From assembly GCF_007992435.1 (NCBI RefSeq), contig NZ_BKAG01000001.1, positions 336,963 through 400,962 of the forward strand: 64,000 bases of DNA, in the 5' to 3' direction. The notes below the pieces were generated by a model. It ran no database searches and was not told the DNA's origin. It saw only the letters and a program-made list of their open reading frames with translations. Origin of the DNA: Prosthecobacter gellanilyticus (lineage in GTDB: Bacteria; Verrucomicrobiota; Verrucomicrobiia; Verrucomicrobiales; Verrucomicrobiaceae). Made by a program: the position numbers and the translations under genes. This document shows positions 1 to 8,687 of the stretch, in pieces; the first letter of the stretch is position 1, and the number at the start of each line of letters is the position of its first letter.

Positions 1-1
1 G

Positions 2-340
2 ATCGAGAAACACAGCCGCACCACCACGGACCGGGTCTATGACAGCAAGACGGGCACCACGCGCTATGTGAAGAGAGGCGGCGGCGTGACCTATGACATG
101 ATGATGCGCTTCACCACGGCAGGGGGGAAATCCGAGCTGACCAAGATCTCCGCCATGTTTTACAACGTACCGAAGGTAGGGGACAAGCACCCCATTCTCT
201 ATCTGGCCTCCAACCCCAAAGTGGCCAAGGTGGAATCCTTTCGTCAGCTCTGGGCGCCGATGTTGGTGGGCCTGACCGTGACGACGCTTTCTCTGGGAGG
301 TGCCTTCTGGCTCCTGCGTCGGCGCAAAAAGCCAAGGTGA
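2..340 (+). CDS. DUF3592-like membrane protein, C-terminal part (cut by window edge)
   Basis: The reading frame is open from the left edge, so only the last 112 codons are present and the true start lies outside. The visible part has a beta-rich stretch (VTYDMMMRFTTAGGK), then VGDKHPILYLASNPKVAKV, then one hydrophobic helix (about APMLVGLTVTTLSLGGAFWL) and a basic tail RRRKKPR. The pattern of 'VGD..p.lY...nP..a.v.sf..LW' followed by a C-terminal membrane helix is what I know from DUF3592 proteins, which are membrane proteins of unknown function. The assignment rests on this pattern alone. No terminator with a T-run follows; a 14-bp palindrome (CTTTCATCTGAAAG, 387-400) lies between it and msrA. 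Confidence 0.55.
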   Translation: MEKHSRTTTDRVYDSKTGTTRYVKRGGGVTYDMMMRFTTAGGKSELTKISAMFYNVPKVGDKHPILYLASNPKVAKVESFRQLWAPMLVGLTVTTLSLGGAFWLLRRRKKPR

Positions 341-464
341 TACCCGGAATACTGAGGAATGGCAGGTCTCTCATTCACCGAAACCTCTTTCATCTGAAAG
401 GATGGTGACCTTCGTAACGGTTGTGTTGTCGTCTGAACGGTGAACAACCTCCCCCCTCGCGACC

Positions 465-1094
465 ATGAAAAAGCTCCTTACCCTCTTCTCCGCCATGTCC
501 CTCCTTGCCTCGTCCGCTCTAGCCGCAGATGCCCCTTCCTCGGGCAAAACCGAGTCTGCCATCATCGGTGGCGGCTGCTTCTGGTGCACAGAAGGCCAGT
601 ACAAGATGCTGAAAGGGGTGAAAAAGGTCATCAGCGGCTATGCCGGCGGCAACGTGGACAACCCGACCTACAAGCAGGTCTGCACCGGCGAAACTGGCCA
701 CGCGGAAGTGATCGAGATCCAGTACGATCCGGACATCATCAGCTACAAGGACATCATCGACCTCTTCTGGCTCGCCCATGATCCGACCACGCTGAACCGC
801 CAGGGTAATGATGAAGGCACGCAGTACCGCTCCACCATCATGTACACCAGTGAGGAGCAGAAGAAGATTGCCGAGGCGTCCATGGCCGAAGCGGCAAAGG
901 ATGCCCCCGGCAAGATCGTCACGGAGATTGTGCCGCTGAAGAAGTTTTATCCTGCCGAAGACTACCACCAGGACTACTTCGCCAACAATCCCAACGCCGG
1001 TTACTGCCGCGTGGTCGTGGGCCCGAAGGTGGCCAAGTTCAAGAAGAAGCTCGAAGAGAAAGCCAAGCTGAACGAAGCGGCGAAAACACACTGA
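465..1094 (+). CDS. msrA: Peptide methionine-S-sulfoxide reductase MsrA, exported form
   Basis: MsrA reduces methionine-S-sulfoxide in oxidised proteins, normally with thioredoxin as electron donor. The 209-residue product carries the family signature GGGCFWCTEGQY at about residues 35-46, with the catalytic Cys38, followed by GVKKVISGYAGG and the TGHAEVIEIQYDP block. A further Cys in NAGYCRVVVGP near the C terminus is a candidate resolving cysteine. The first 20 residues (MKKLLTLFSAMSLLASSALA) form a typical Sec signal peptide, so the enzyme probably repairs periplasmic or secreted proteins. It stands alone, 124 bases after the DUF3592-like gene, and ends at a strong bidirectional terminator shared with the convergent hydrolase gene. 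Confidence 0.96.
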   Translation: MKKLLTLFSAMSLLASSALAADAPSSGKTESAIIGGGCFWCTEGQYKMLKGVKKVISGYAGGNVDNPTYKQVCTGETGHAEVIEIQYDPDIISYKDIIDLFWLAHDPTTLNRQGNDEGTQYRSTIMYTSEEQKKIAEASMAEAAKDAPGKIVTEIVPLKKFYPAEDYHQDYFANNPNAGYCRVVVGPKVAKFKKKLEEKAKLNEAAKTH

Positions 1095-1143
1095 GAGCAG
1101 CCCGCATAACCTTCTTTGCGGAACGAGCGCAGATCTAAAACAA

Positions 1144-1180
1144 GAAACCCCAAAGTGCCGAGATCGGACTTTGGGGTTTC
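1144..1180 (+). terminator. Bidirectional intrinsic terminator between msrA and the convergent hydrolase gene
   Basis: A perfect 13-bp stem, GAAACCCCAAAGT (1144-1156) with ACTTTGGGGTTTC (1168-1180), is extended by a CCG/CGG inner pairing. T-rich sequence follows on the + strand (TCTTTAT), and on the - strand the exit sequence reads TTGTTTTAG. It can therefore end both converging transcripts. Confidence 0.85.
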
Positions 1181-1203
1181 TCTTTATAGGGGTGTCGCCT
1201 GGA

Positions 1204-3207
1204 TCACTTCTTCCACTGCCAGGCCTCATCAAAGAAGCCCGCATCAGGAACGCCACCCGGAGCACGGCTGCTCTTCGGCTGGGTGAAGTCCACCACCGCC
1301 CAATCTGGCAGCTTGGCCACCTGGCGCGCGTTGTTCAGGTAGTCATATTCGCGATACGTGAAGCTGCTGTTGATGACGACATAGCGCTTCGGATTCAGCG
1401 GGTTCGGATACACCAGCACAGGCGCATGCGTGGTGGCGTCATAGCTTTTGCCATTCGCCTCGAGCTTGCCGTCCGCCCACTTGATAGGCAGTTTGGCGAT
1501 GACCTTGGCCAGCACGGCATTGCTCTGCGGATCGCCCCAGAGAATGAGGTTGTTCGCGGCGATGTCGGCATCGGTGATGGCCTTGTCATCCTTCGCAGGA
1601 GCATCGCCACGGAACTGGCGGCGCCATTCGAAGCTCGCGCGTTCCATCTCAGCCTTGGTCCAGGCACCCACCTTGTCATTGATCGCTGCGCCCGTGGGCT
1701 TCACGAAAAGGAAGCTGTCCATGAAGGCATCATCGATCGGGCCGGAGAGACCGTGCTGTTTGACGAGTTTGCCTTCTTCATGAGCCGTGAGTGCCTGCTG
1801 CCACTTGCCACCGACGCGGCGGAGATGAACGGTCCAGGAGCGATCCGTTTTCGGGCGCACGACTTCCAGAGTGGCACCGTCAATCTTCACGCTGGGCTTC
1901 TCACGCACGCTGAAGGGGCAGTGACCGGGAGCCATGTCGATGGTGATGGCGGTGACGTTCTGCGTCTTGAGGGTCACTTCGTTTTCACCGGTGATCTCGG
2001 CATGCACACGAGTGCGCTCCCAGTGCTTCTCCAGCTCATCCACGGTGATCCAATGCATTTTGTTATACCGGAGGAACCAGGTGGCGAAGTGGATCTCCTT
2101 CGGTGTCCGATCACGACCCACCGCAGCAATGGCTGCGAGACGCTTTTCGATCTCGATCAGCGAGTCCGGATGGATCTTGTGCGCGGTCTGCGGGCCGATG
2201 ATGTGCTCGAGCTCGATGTTCTCCATGCGGAGATACTTCTCCATGATGTCCGCCGCCTGCTTCTGGCGGTCGATCTCACCACTGTAAGCCACGGTGGGCA
2301 GGTTGAAGAGGTTCAGCGCGCTGTCGGTGGCATTGTACCAATGCCAGAGCGTCTTCTCATACACCGGGATTTTTGACACGTCCTCGCTCTGGAAGACATT
2401 GAGGAACTCCGGTGTCTCGGCAAAGCCGGCACCAGGGTTCGCGGCACACCATTTGTCCGCATGGTTCACGGCGAACTGCCATGCGGCAGCACCGCCCATG
2501 CTGAAGCCGCGGATGATGGTGCGGTCTTCATCAATAGCGTAGAACTTTTTCGCGTGATCGATGGCCTCAATGAGGTCCACTTCACCAGCAAACTTGTTCG
2601 CGCAGCAGTAGCGACCATAGGGATGCAGCACGAGCGCATTCGCCGGAGCCACATTGCCCACCTGCTTGCGACGCTGGTCGAGAAAGCTGAGCTCGCTCAA
2701 AGTCTCGCCACGGCCATGGCACCAGGCATCGAGACGTGAGGGAGCGCCGCTGTAGCTCTCGGGAATGACCATGCCATAAGGCTGCACAGAGCCATCGACC
2801 TTCGAGCGATAGCCGCGCACGACGAGGCCCTTCTGAGTGGTCCACGGATGCTGGCCGTTCTTGAGCTGCTCGGCACGCAGCTTGCCTTCGGCGATGATTT
2901 CCTGCGCGGACTTTACCTCGGGCAGTTTATGCACTTCGTTGTACTTCAGCGCCCAATCGACAGCCTTGTGATACACTTCCACGTCCGGCAGCAGATCCGC
3001 GAGCTTCGGGTTCTTCGCCTGCGCTTTGACCGCCGCATCGATGGCAGTGCGCAGTTCGCTCAAGCCCTGCTGCAGGGCCTTGGCATCGGCTTCGGGAACC
3101 GCGACTCCTGGAGGCGGAATGGGGCGGACATTATCGGTGGCGTTGTCTTTGGGACCGTCAGCGAGAGCGGTCGAAACGATGAGCAAGGGTAGGATTCGGA
3201 AGGTCAT
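1204..3207 (-). CDS. Secreted alpha/beta-hydrolase (prolyl-oligopeptidase/esterase type)
   Basis: The product is predicted to be a periplasmic or extracellular serine hydrolase. From the chosen Met (MTFRILPLLIVSTALADG, a short signal peptide) it has 667 residues. The nucleophile elbow IRGFSMGGAAAW puts the catalytic Ser at about residue 236. SGEID (Asp near 313) and QTAHKIHP (His near 343) are candidates for the rest of the triad. An N-terminal helical region of about 110 residues precedes the hydrolase fold. The C-terminal 250 residues contain an immunoglobulin-like or beta-sandwich stretch and a second mixed region ending FFDEAWQWKK. I do not recognise a precise substrate. A longer start at 3246 would add 13 residues and is not excluded; neither start has a clear ribosome binding site. 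Confidence 0.8.
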   Translation of the reverse strand: MTFRILPLLIVSTALADGPKDNATDNVRPIPPPGVAVPEADAKALQQGLSELRTAIDAAVKAQAKNPKLADLLPDVEVYHKAVDWALKYNEVHKLPEVKSAQEIIAEGKLRAEQLKNGQHPWTTQKGLVVRGYRSKVDGSVQPYGMVIPESYSGAPSRLDAWCHGRGETLSELSFLDQRRKQVGNVAPANALVLHPYGRYCCANKFAGEVDLIEAIDHAKKFYAIDEDRTIIRGFSMGGAAAWQFAVNHADKWCAANPGAGFAETPEFLNVFQSEDVSKIPVYEKTLWHWYNATDSALNLFNLPTVAYSGEIDRQKQAADIMEKYLRMENIELEHIIGPQTAHKIHPDSLIEIEKRLAAIAAVGRDRTPKEIHFATWFLRYNKMHWITVDELEKHWERTRVHAEITGENEVTLKTQNVTAITIDMAPGHCPFSVREKPSVKIDGATLEVVRPKTDRSWTVHLRRVGGKWQQALTAHEEGKLVKQHGLSGPIDDAFMDSFLFVKPTGAAINDKVGAWTKAEMERASFEWRRQFRGDAPAKDDKAITDADIAANNLILWGDPQSNAVLAKVIAKLPIKWADGKLEANGKSYDATTHAPVLVYPNPLNPKRYVVINSSFTYREYDYLNNARQVAKLPDWAVVDFTQPKSSRAPGGVPDAGFFDEAWQWKK

Positions 3208-3343
3208 GAACGGAAGCGCTAGTATACGCAGATGAATCCGAATCATTCGGGATTTGTGCGGTGAGGTGGAATCCTGCCCGCCTCATGCCTTCACCACGTT
3301 GAGCTTGCCACGCACCGGCTTTTTCAGGCAGTCTACCGTTCAC

Positions 3344-3784
3344 ATGAACGCGACCCTCATCCAGCAGCCCGCCTTGCGTCTGATCACCGCGAGATCCAAG
3401 CAGTTCCCGGAAGGCAATCGCGAGGCTTTCACGTCGATCGAATCACACCTCAAAACCCTCAAAGGCCGCCGCTTTTACGGTCTGGTGTATGAGAAGGACG
3501 GGGCTCTGGACTACCACGCTGGTCTCCTGCCTGACAGCGAGATCGAGGAGCGCAGATTCGCCGCGCTGGGCTTCACCATCACCGAGATCGCCGCCGGCCC
3601 CTGCGCACGCCTCAAGATGCTCGACTGGACCAGCAAGACCGACCAGATCGGCCCCAGCTTCGGCGCCATGATCCGCCAATACGGCATCGACCCCTCGCGC
3701 CCCCAAATGGAATACTACCGCAGCCTCACCGAGCTCCACCTCCTGCTGCCCGTGCCAGCATCCAGCGAAACAAAACCTTGTTAA
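3344..3784 (+). CDS. GyrI-like small-molecule-binding domain protein
   Basis: The protein has 146 residues when started at MNATLIQQPALRL; a longer frame exists from 3254 but its extra N terminus looks non-coding. The pattern of an N-terminal strand, a short loop, 'FTSIESHLKTLKGRRFYGLVYEKDG', an acidic-basic strand and a terminal LTELHLLLPV strand is what I expect for GyrI-like/SOUL-type effector domains. These bind small ligands or act as anti-toxin factors. It has no DNA-binding domain, so it would be a stand-alone domain. Function here is unknown. It is followed by a repeat-rich gap with no obvious terminator in this direction. Confidence 0.6.
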   Translation: MNATLIQQPALRLITARSKQFPEGNREAFTSIESHLKTLKGRRFYGLVYEKDGALDYHAGLLPDSEIEERRFAALGFTITEIAAGPCARLKMLDWTSKTDQIGPSFGAMIRQYGIDPSRPQMEYYRSLTELHLLLPVPASSETKPC

Positions 3785-3859
3785 CCGCTGATGGGCACTA
3801 ATGACCAAGCATCAGAGGGTTTGGACCATTAGTGTAAATCAGTGTCCATTAGTGGTTAA
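3781..3859. repeat. Intergenic imperfect inverted repeat with CACTAATG/CATTAGTG units
   Basis: The gap after the GyrI-like gene begins TTAACC and ends GGTTAA (3781-3786 and 3854-3859). CACTAATG lies on the left (3796-3803), with two copies of its complement CATTAGTG on the right (3827-3834 and 3847-3854). Such 'ACTAATGG.ACACTGAT' blocks resemble short dispersed repeats I know from gaps in several bacterial phyla. Origin and function are unknown. The left end overlaps the stop codon of the GyrI-like gene. Confidence 0.6.
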
Positions 3860-3892
3860 AAGATCTGGGGGTCACCCACCCACCCGCGAACA

Positions 3893-3924
3893 AAAAAGCG
3901 GACCCGAAACCGGATCCGCTTTTT
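3893..3924 (-). terminator. Intrinsic terminator of the rplU-rpmA transcript
   Basis: AAAAAGCGGA (3893-3902) pairs with TCCGCTTTTT (3915-3924) across a short GC-rich loop. On the - strand the stem runs into a T-tract. It lies 23 bases beyond the rpmA stop codon, so it is placed to end the rplU-rpmA message. Confidence 0.8.
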
Positions 3925-3947
3925 AAAATGCTATTGAGCGAGGCGAA

Positions 3948-4205
3948 TTAAGCCTCAAGCACAGCTTCGTCCACGTTCACGCGGCGACCGTCCTGGTCGA
4001 AGCGCACGCGGCCTTCCACGAGGGAGAAGATGGTGTGGTCCTTGCCGATGCCGACATTGCGACCTGGGGTCCACTTCGTGCCACGCTGGCGGATGATGAT
4101 GTTGCCGCCGATGACGACTTCACCACCGAATTTCTTCACGCCGAGACGCTTGCTGTTGCTATCGCGACCGTTTTTGACGGAACCTTGACCTTTCTTATGA
4201 GCCAT
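3948..4205 (-). CDS. rpmA: 50S ribosomal protein L27
   Basis: L27 is a component of the large ribosomal subunit whose N-terminal tail reaches towards the peptidyl-transferase centre. The 85-residue product begins [16 protein letters not shown] and carries the family core [26 protein letters not shown]. The N terminus starts directly at MAHKKG, so it lacks the cleavable extension seen in Firmicutes. A good ribosome binding site, GGAG nine bases before ATG, supports the start. It follows rplU by 39 bases on the same strand and the pair is closed by a terminator. Confidence 0.98.
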   Translation of the reverse strand: MAHKKGQGSVKNGRDSNSKRLGVKKFGGEVVIGGNIIIRQRGTKWTPGRNVGIGKDHTIFSLVEGRVRFDQDGRRVNVDEAVLEA

Positions 4206-4244
4206 GAGTGTGTTCTCCTGAGTAAGTGTTGAATTGAAAAAGGA

Positions 4245-4559
4245 TTACGCGTTGATCGCGGTGACCTGCACCTTCGTCAGCGGCTGGCGGTGGCCCTTGG
4301 TCTTGTGGTAGCCCTTGCGCTTCTTGAACTTGAAGGCGGTGACCTTCTCGCCCTTGAACTGGCTCAGCACCTTCGCCTGCACGGTGGCACCAGCGATGAT
4401 CGGAGCGCCGATCGTGAGGGAGGCGCCTTCGCCTGCGGCGAGGACCTGATCGAAGGAGGCGATTTCGCCCTCGGCAACTTCGAGCTTTTCCACGTCGAGC
4501 TTGTCGCCCACGGAGACTTTATACTGCTTGCCGCCGGTCTTGATGATTGCGTATGCCAT
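4245..4559 (-). CDS. rplU: 50S ribosomal protein L21
   Basis: L21 is a 23S rRNA-binding protein of the large subunit. The 104-residue product has the family start MAYAIIKTGGKQYKVSVGDKL and the typical C-terminal FKFKKRKGYHKTKGHRQPLT. It is the first gene of the two-gene rplU-rpmA operon, a widely conserved arrangement. The 174 bases upstream are shared with a divergent gene at 4734; I looked for a leader hairpin there and saw nothing I would name. Confidence 0.98.
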   Translation of the reverse strand: MAYAIIKTGGKQYKVSVGDKLDVEKLEVAEGEIASFDQVLAAGEGASLTIGAPIIAGATVQAKVLSQFKGEKVTAFKFKKRKGYHKTKGHRQPLTKVQVTAINA

Positions 4560-4733
4560 AAACTGTGACTTTTAGAAGGGTGAAAAAGCCGCAGAGCAGG
4601 GGGGAACGAGTGCCCAGGCGGCAGGGGGCGCGCATAGTGCCATCAAAGATGGTTACGGCAACCAGTTTTTTACGTACAAGGCTTCCTCCCCTCTTGCCAG
4701 CCCCTCCGGACCACTCCAAAGGAGGGCGAAATC

Positions 4734-5840
4734 ATGCTCCGTGGCGCTCAACAGTGGCTGCTTCCTTACCTGCGTTTTCGCAGGCATCCCGTCCGCATCT
4801 CCCCGGACCGGCCCCTGCACGCCTGCATCGCCGTCTGCGATCACTACGAGCCTCTGCACGATACCGATCTCGCCGGGGCTCAAAAAGCGGTCGCCCACTG
4901 GCAGGCCACCTGGCCCGGACTGGTGAGCAGTCACCAGGACAGCTCCGGGCGCGGCCCCCGGCACTCCTTTTTCTACCCGATCGAGAAGTACGAGCCCTCT
5001 CTGCTCGCCCCCCTGGCGGATCTTTGCCACCAAACCGGCAGCGAGGTGGAGATCCACCTCCACCACGACAACGACACGGAGGCCACCCTCATCGCGAAGC
5101 TGGAAAAAGGCATCGCCGACTTCGCCAGCCACGGTCTCCTGAGCCGGGATGCCGCCTCGGGCCGGGCCAAATACGCCTTCATTCATGGGAACTGGGCCCT
5201 GGACCACTCCCACCCCAGCGGCCGGAAGTGCGGCGTGCCCAATGAGCTGGAGGTTCTGCGCCGCACCGGCTGCTACGTGGACATGACCCTCCCTTCGGCG
5301 CCGGATCCCTGCCAGACCAGTACCATCAACGCCACCTACTACGCCCGCGAAGACGGCCTGCCCAAGTCCCACGACACCGGCACACCGGTGGAGGTCGATC
5401 AAACCGCCAAGCTACGCAATCTGGAGGACCATCTCCTGCTCATCCAGGGTCCCCTCGGCCTGAACTGGCAGCGCCGGAAATGGGGCCTCATTCCCCGCCT
5501 GGAAAATGGCGATGCCTCCGGCAGCAACCCGCCCACCTTGGAACGCTTCCGCCTCTGGCTGGAACTCTGCCCGAGAGTGAAAAACGGCGCCCCCTGGATC
5601 TTCATCAAGCTGCACACCCACGGCGGAATCTCAAAGAACTACAAGATCCTCCTCGGTGAGGCCATGCAGCGCTTCTACCGCGATCTTGCCAGCTTTGCGC
5701 AAACGACTCCCGGCTTCCACTACCACTTCGTGACGGCTCGTGAGCTGACGAACCTCGTCCACGCCGCCGAAGATGGTAAAACCGGCTCACCTTCTCAGTG
5801 GCTGGACTACCTGCACGCGAAGCCACCGGTGCTGGGTTAG
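4734..5840 (+). CDS. Polysaccharide deacetylase-like protein of unknown function
   Basis: This 368-residue product has no signal peptide or membrane helix. Several blocks suggest a metal-dependent deacetylase/glycoside hydrolase barrel: CIAVCDHYEPLHD near the N terminus, EVEIHLHHDND in the middle, then FIHGNWALDHSHPSG and KCGVPNELEVLRRTGCYVDMTLPSAP. The late WIFIKLHTHGG block adds further histidines. The histidine and aspartate spacing is reminiscent of NodB-type polysaccharide deacetylases, but I cannot assign the canonical motif set with certainty. It is divergent from rplU and stands alone. A role in surface polysaccharide biology is only an inference. Confidence 0.6.
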   Translation: MLRGAQQWLLPYLRFRRHPVRISPDRPLHACIAVCDHYEPLHDTDLAGAQKAVAHWQATWPGLVSSHQDSSGRGPRHSFFYPIEKYEPSLLAPLADLCHQTGSEVEIHLHHDNDTEATLIAKLEKGIADFASHGLLSRDAASGRAKYAFIHGNWALDHSHPSGRKCGVPNELEVLRRTGCYVDMTLPSAPDPCQTSTINATYYAREDGLPKSHDTGTPVEVDQTAKLRNLEDHLLLIQGPLGLNWQRRKWGLIPRLENGDASGSNPPTLERFRLWLELCPRVKNGAPWIFIKLHTHGGISKNYKILLGEAMQRFYRDLASFAQTTPGFHYHFVTARELTNLVHAAEDGKTGSPSQWLDYLHAKPPVLG

Positions 5841-5875
5841 AGCACAAACGCTCGCAAGAGACTCCTCTGCCTAGC

Positions 5876-8638
5876 TTACTTCAGCGTCTCAATGTACAGG
5901 ATGAGACTCTCAATCTGCGAGTCATTCAAGATGCCGTTATAAATCGGCATCCCGGTGTCGAACTTCTCAAAGCCCTTCACCACCTTTGCGCTCGGATTCA
6001 GGATCGACTCACGCAGATACGTCGCATCCGCCTTGAACTTCCCCTTCGCGCCTTTGGCGATCTCGCGCTCGCTGCCAAACAGACCCTTCCAGCTCGGTCC
6101 GACTTTGCCCACCAGACTGCCATCAATGCTGTGACAGGCCATGCAGCCAAACATCTGGTATAGCCGTGCCCCTTCCTCCGCCGTGGGTTTCACCGCGACA
6201 ACAGCAGCGGCGGCGCGTGGTGTCAGATCGACCTCAATCTTGCCAAAGCCTTCCTTCACGCCATCAAACGGCATGAGCTCCCAAGGCGTGAAATACGCCG
6301 TGTTCTCCGCCTTTGATCCATCCACGCTCTTCAGGCCCCAGCCTAACCGCATTTGATTCACCGCCTTCATCGCGGGAAAGCCCACCAGCACGCTCATGCC
6401 ATCCTCGCTGAGATAGGCACTGCTCGCCGTCATGAACTCCTGACCGGCGCTGCCGTCTAACTTTAAGTGCGGACTGCCATATTCCGCCGTGCGCTGGTAG
6501 TTCCAGCGCTCCGCGCTGTAGCTCGCGGGATCCGTGGCCAGCTTTGGATCCAGCTTCGCGTTGAAGCGCATCAGGATGCCCTTGTCCGTCGGCGTCAGAT
6601 CCTTCAGCAGCACACGCTCCTTGCCCGTCCAGCGCACACGCGTGAGACCACTGAGTTTCGTTGCCACCGTGCCCCACACCTGGAAGCCCACCACATAGAG
6701 CTGGCCATCCGCCGGATTCACCTGCGCATTCAGCGGCGGGATCTCCAGATCACGCGTGAAACTCACCACGGTTGTTGTCGGACGATGCGCACCTTCCACT
6801 TGCAGCTCAGGAACCTTCATCAGCACACGAAACAACTCCGGCCGGTGATACCCCACATGAATGAGCTCATCATTCAGCGGCCCCATCTTCGCGCCCACCA
6901 TCCACGTTTGTGTAGCACCGCTGGGATTCACCGGATGCGGGATCCAGGTCAGCGGTTCCGTGATCGCCTCAGGATACTTTTCCTTCTTCGCGATCGTCGG
7001 AATGTGCCCATAGAAGTGATGCTTCTGGATGAGCTGCAGCGGTGTCGAAGGCACATAGTTGCCCTGCTGATCACTCGCCGTGACCATGCCCGTCTGCGGA
7101 TGCACGCCAATGAACGGCTGCCGCAAGCCATAACCAATAATGTCGAATGATTTTCCATCCGGCGCGATCTTGATCACCGTGCCATTGTGCTTGCCGCGTG
7201 TGGCACCTTCCTGTCCGCCTTTGGAAATGTAGAGCTCACCATTCGGCCCCAGCTTCATCGAGTTCGGAAACTCCCGCGTCTCCGCCGTCTGCGCGAAGAG
7301 ATTGCAGAACATCTCATACCGGTCGCACTCCTTGTCACCATTCGTGTCCATCAGCTTCCAGATCCCGCTGCGGTCGAAGACGAACAATTCCTGATCTTTG
7401 ATTCCTGATTCCTGATTCGCTGGGCGTGCCACGATGCTCATGGGTTCGTGCAAGCCGCTGGCGAAGCGCTTCCACGTCACCTTCTCCAGATCACCCTTCA
7501 GCCCTGAGATCAGCCAAACATCCCCATCAAAAGTCACCCCGGCCGCATCCCCGTGATCATTGAGAAAGGCAATGTCCGCGAGCCGCACATTCCGCTTCCA
7601 AGGATTCGGCACCGGTAGCGGGATGGTATCCACCACGTAGGCGTCCGTGGATTTGGAGAGCTCGCCCTGGGTGGCGACGACCTCGGTCCAGCGTGGCTTG
7701 CCGTCCGCCTCCTTCGCCTCATCACTGACAATCCCCGGTTTGCCATCCACCAGACTGATATCAAAGATGTGCCCTTCCTCCGAAGGGGGAAGTTCTAGCC
7801 AAAAGTAACCATCGGCAGAACGGCGGAGCGTGCCCTTCGGACCCGAGGTCATGCTGATCTGGAGAGAGCAGAACTCGTCATACTTCGCCAGCAACGGGCC
7901 GAGGTTGTTCACCTCAAACTTCTCAGCCGTAAGTTTGCCCTCTCGATAATCGCGAGTTCTCCCGATGCACATCACCAGCGGTTGCTTGTGGTCGGGCAGC
8001 TCCCAGGTCTGACCAAAGAAGCTCGCTTCTGGAAGGCCCATCACCGTGCACTGAGCTTCGAGACCAAACAGGCGGACACCGATTTCCACGCCACCCTCGA
8101 AAGGACGCACGCGAGTAAAACGAACGTCCGCCATCGGCCCCCTGCCCACCTCCTCCTGGCTCGGCGCAGGCTCACGTGGATCTGTGAAGGTCGGCTTGTC
8201 ACCCAACTGCCAGCCCGGATACAGACCATTTGCCAGCCACACCTTCCCCACCGGCTTTGGCAGATCCTCCTGGCCGTCCTTCGTCTTCTGACCGGCGACA
8301 TAGTAGGATCCCGTCGCCAGCGCCGTCATGGTGATCGGCGGCTTGCCCGCCTCGCCCTCCCAGATGCAGGCAATGCGCAGCAGTTCCGTGTCGTAGCAGG
8401 CCCACAGATTGTGCCCGAGATTCAGGATCAGCCCACGCGGTGTCAGGTTGTCCTTCGGAAAACCTTCCCCCAGCTCACGGCAGTCCAGCACACTGCTGAA
8501 GAACGGAAAATCCGGCTCCACCCACTCTCCCCACGGCGAGGGATTCCCCTTGGCGTCGAGATGAGGTGCTGACTGACCTCGTGCTGGAAGGACAGAAAGG
8601 ACGCAAAGGACAGAAAGTACGGCCGGAACAAAACGCAT
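5876..8638 (-). CDS. Secreted DUF6797-like beta-propeller protein with C-terminal cytochrome c domain
   Basis: The protein has 920 residues from the Met that opens a signal peptide (MRFVPAVLSVLCVLSVL). The N-terminal part (WGEWVEPDFPFFSSVLDCR, about 30-300) matches my memory of DUF6797. The middle (about 350-700) reads like a PQQ/sorbosone-dehydrogenase type propeller (GLHEPMSIVARP, NSMKLGPNGELYISKGGQ, GLRQPFIGVHPQTG). The C terminus is a c-type cytochrome with heme motif CMACH at about residue 832 and a candidate axial Met in TGMPIYNG. It would act as a periplasmic oxidoreductase, substrate unknown. Two short repeat blocks are embedded in the gene: one encodes part of the signal peptide (8588-8617), the other a polar stretch NQESGIKDQE (near 7391-7420). 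Confidence 0.8.
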   Translation of the reverse strand: MRFVPAVLSVLCVLSVLPARGQSAPHLDAKGNPSPWGEWVEPDFPFFSSVLDCRELGEGFPKDNLTPRGLILNLGHNLWACYDTELLRIACIWEGEAGKPPITMTALATGSYYVAGQKTKDGQEDLPKPVGKVWLANGLYPGWQLGDKPTFTDPREPAPSQEEVGRGPMADVRFTRVRPFEGGVEIGVRLFGLEAQCTVMGLPEASFFGQTWELPDHKQPLVMCIGRTRDYREGKLTAEKFEVNNLGPLLAKYDEFCSLQISMTSGPKGTLRRSADGYFWLELPPSEEGHIFDISLVDGKPGIVSDEAKEADGKPRWTEVVATQGELSKSTDAYVVDTIPLPVPNPWKRNVRLADIAFLNDHGDAAGVTFDGDVWLISGLKGDLEKVTWKRFASGLHEPMSIVARPANQESGIKDQELFVFDRSGIWKLMDTNGDKECDRYEMFCNLFAQTAETREFPNSMKLGPNGELYISKGGQEGATRGKHNGTVIKIAPDGKSFDIIGYGLRQPFIGVHPQTGMVTASDQQGNYVPSTPLQLIQKHHFYGHIPTIAKKEKYPEAITEPLTWIPHPVNPSGATQTWMVGAKMGPLNDELIHVGYHRPELFRVLMKVPELQVEGAHRPTTTVVSFTRDLEIPPLNAQVNPADGQLYVVGFQVWGTVATKLSGLTRVRWTGKERVLLKDLTPTDKGILMRFNAKLDPKLATDPASYSAERWNYQRTAEYGSPHLKLDGSAGQEFMTASSAYLSEDGMSVLVGFPAMKAVNQMRLGWGLKSVDGSKAENTAYFTPWELMPFDGVKEGFGKIEVDLTPRAAAAVVAVKPTAEEGARLYQMFGCMACHSIDGSLVGKVGPSWKGLFGSEREIAKGAKGKFKADATYLRESILNPSAKVVKGFEKFDTGMPIYNGILNDSQIESLILYIETLK
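7391..7420. repeat. In-frame simple repeat (GATTCCT units) inside the DUF6797-like gene
   Basis: Three near-identical units of the type CTGATTC/TTGATTC follow one another on the + strand. On the coding strand they give the polar peptide NQESGIKDQE between the strands IVARPA and LFVFDRSG. This looks like a small insertion into a propeller loop. Confidence 0.55.
8588..8617. repeat. Short repeat block encoding part of a signal peptide
   Basis: The + strand holds three related ten-base units, AAGGACAGAA, AGGACGCAAA and GGACAGAAAG. On the coding (-) strand they encode VLSVLCVLSVL, the hydrophobic core of the signal peptide. Similar blocks are known to me as dispersed intergenic repeats; here one forms a functional protein segment. 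Confidence 0.6.
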
Positions 8639-8687
8639 CCCCTGAGAACACCCGAAACCTGCCCTCTCTGTCAATGCCTTGAAACCG

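Noticed and set aside
1171..2376. 401-codon + strand frame opposite the hydrolase
   Set aside because: The - strand product has the GFSMGG motif and a signal peptide; the + frame also starts in the terminator region.
4560..4733. Possible autoregulatory leader of rplU
   Set aside because: No convincing conserved hairpin was visible, and the region is shared with a divergent gene.
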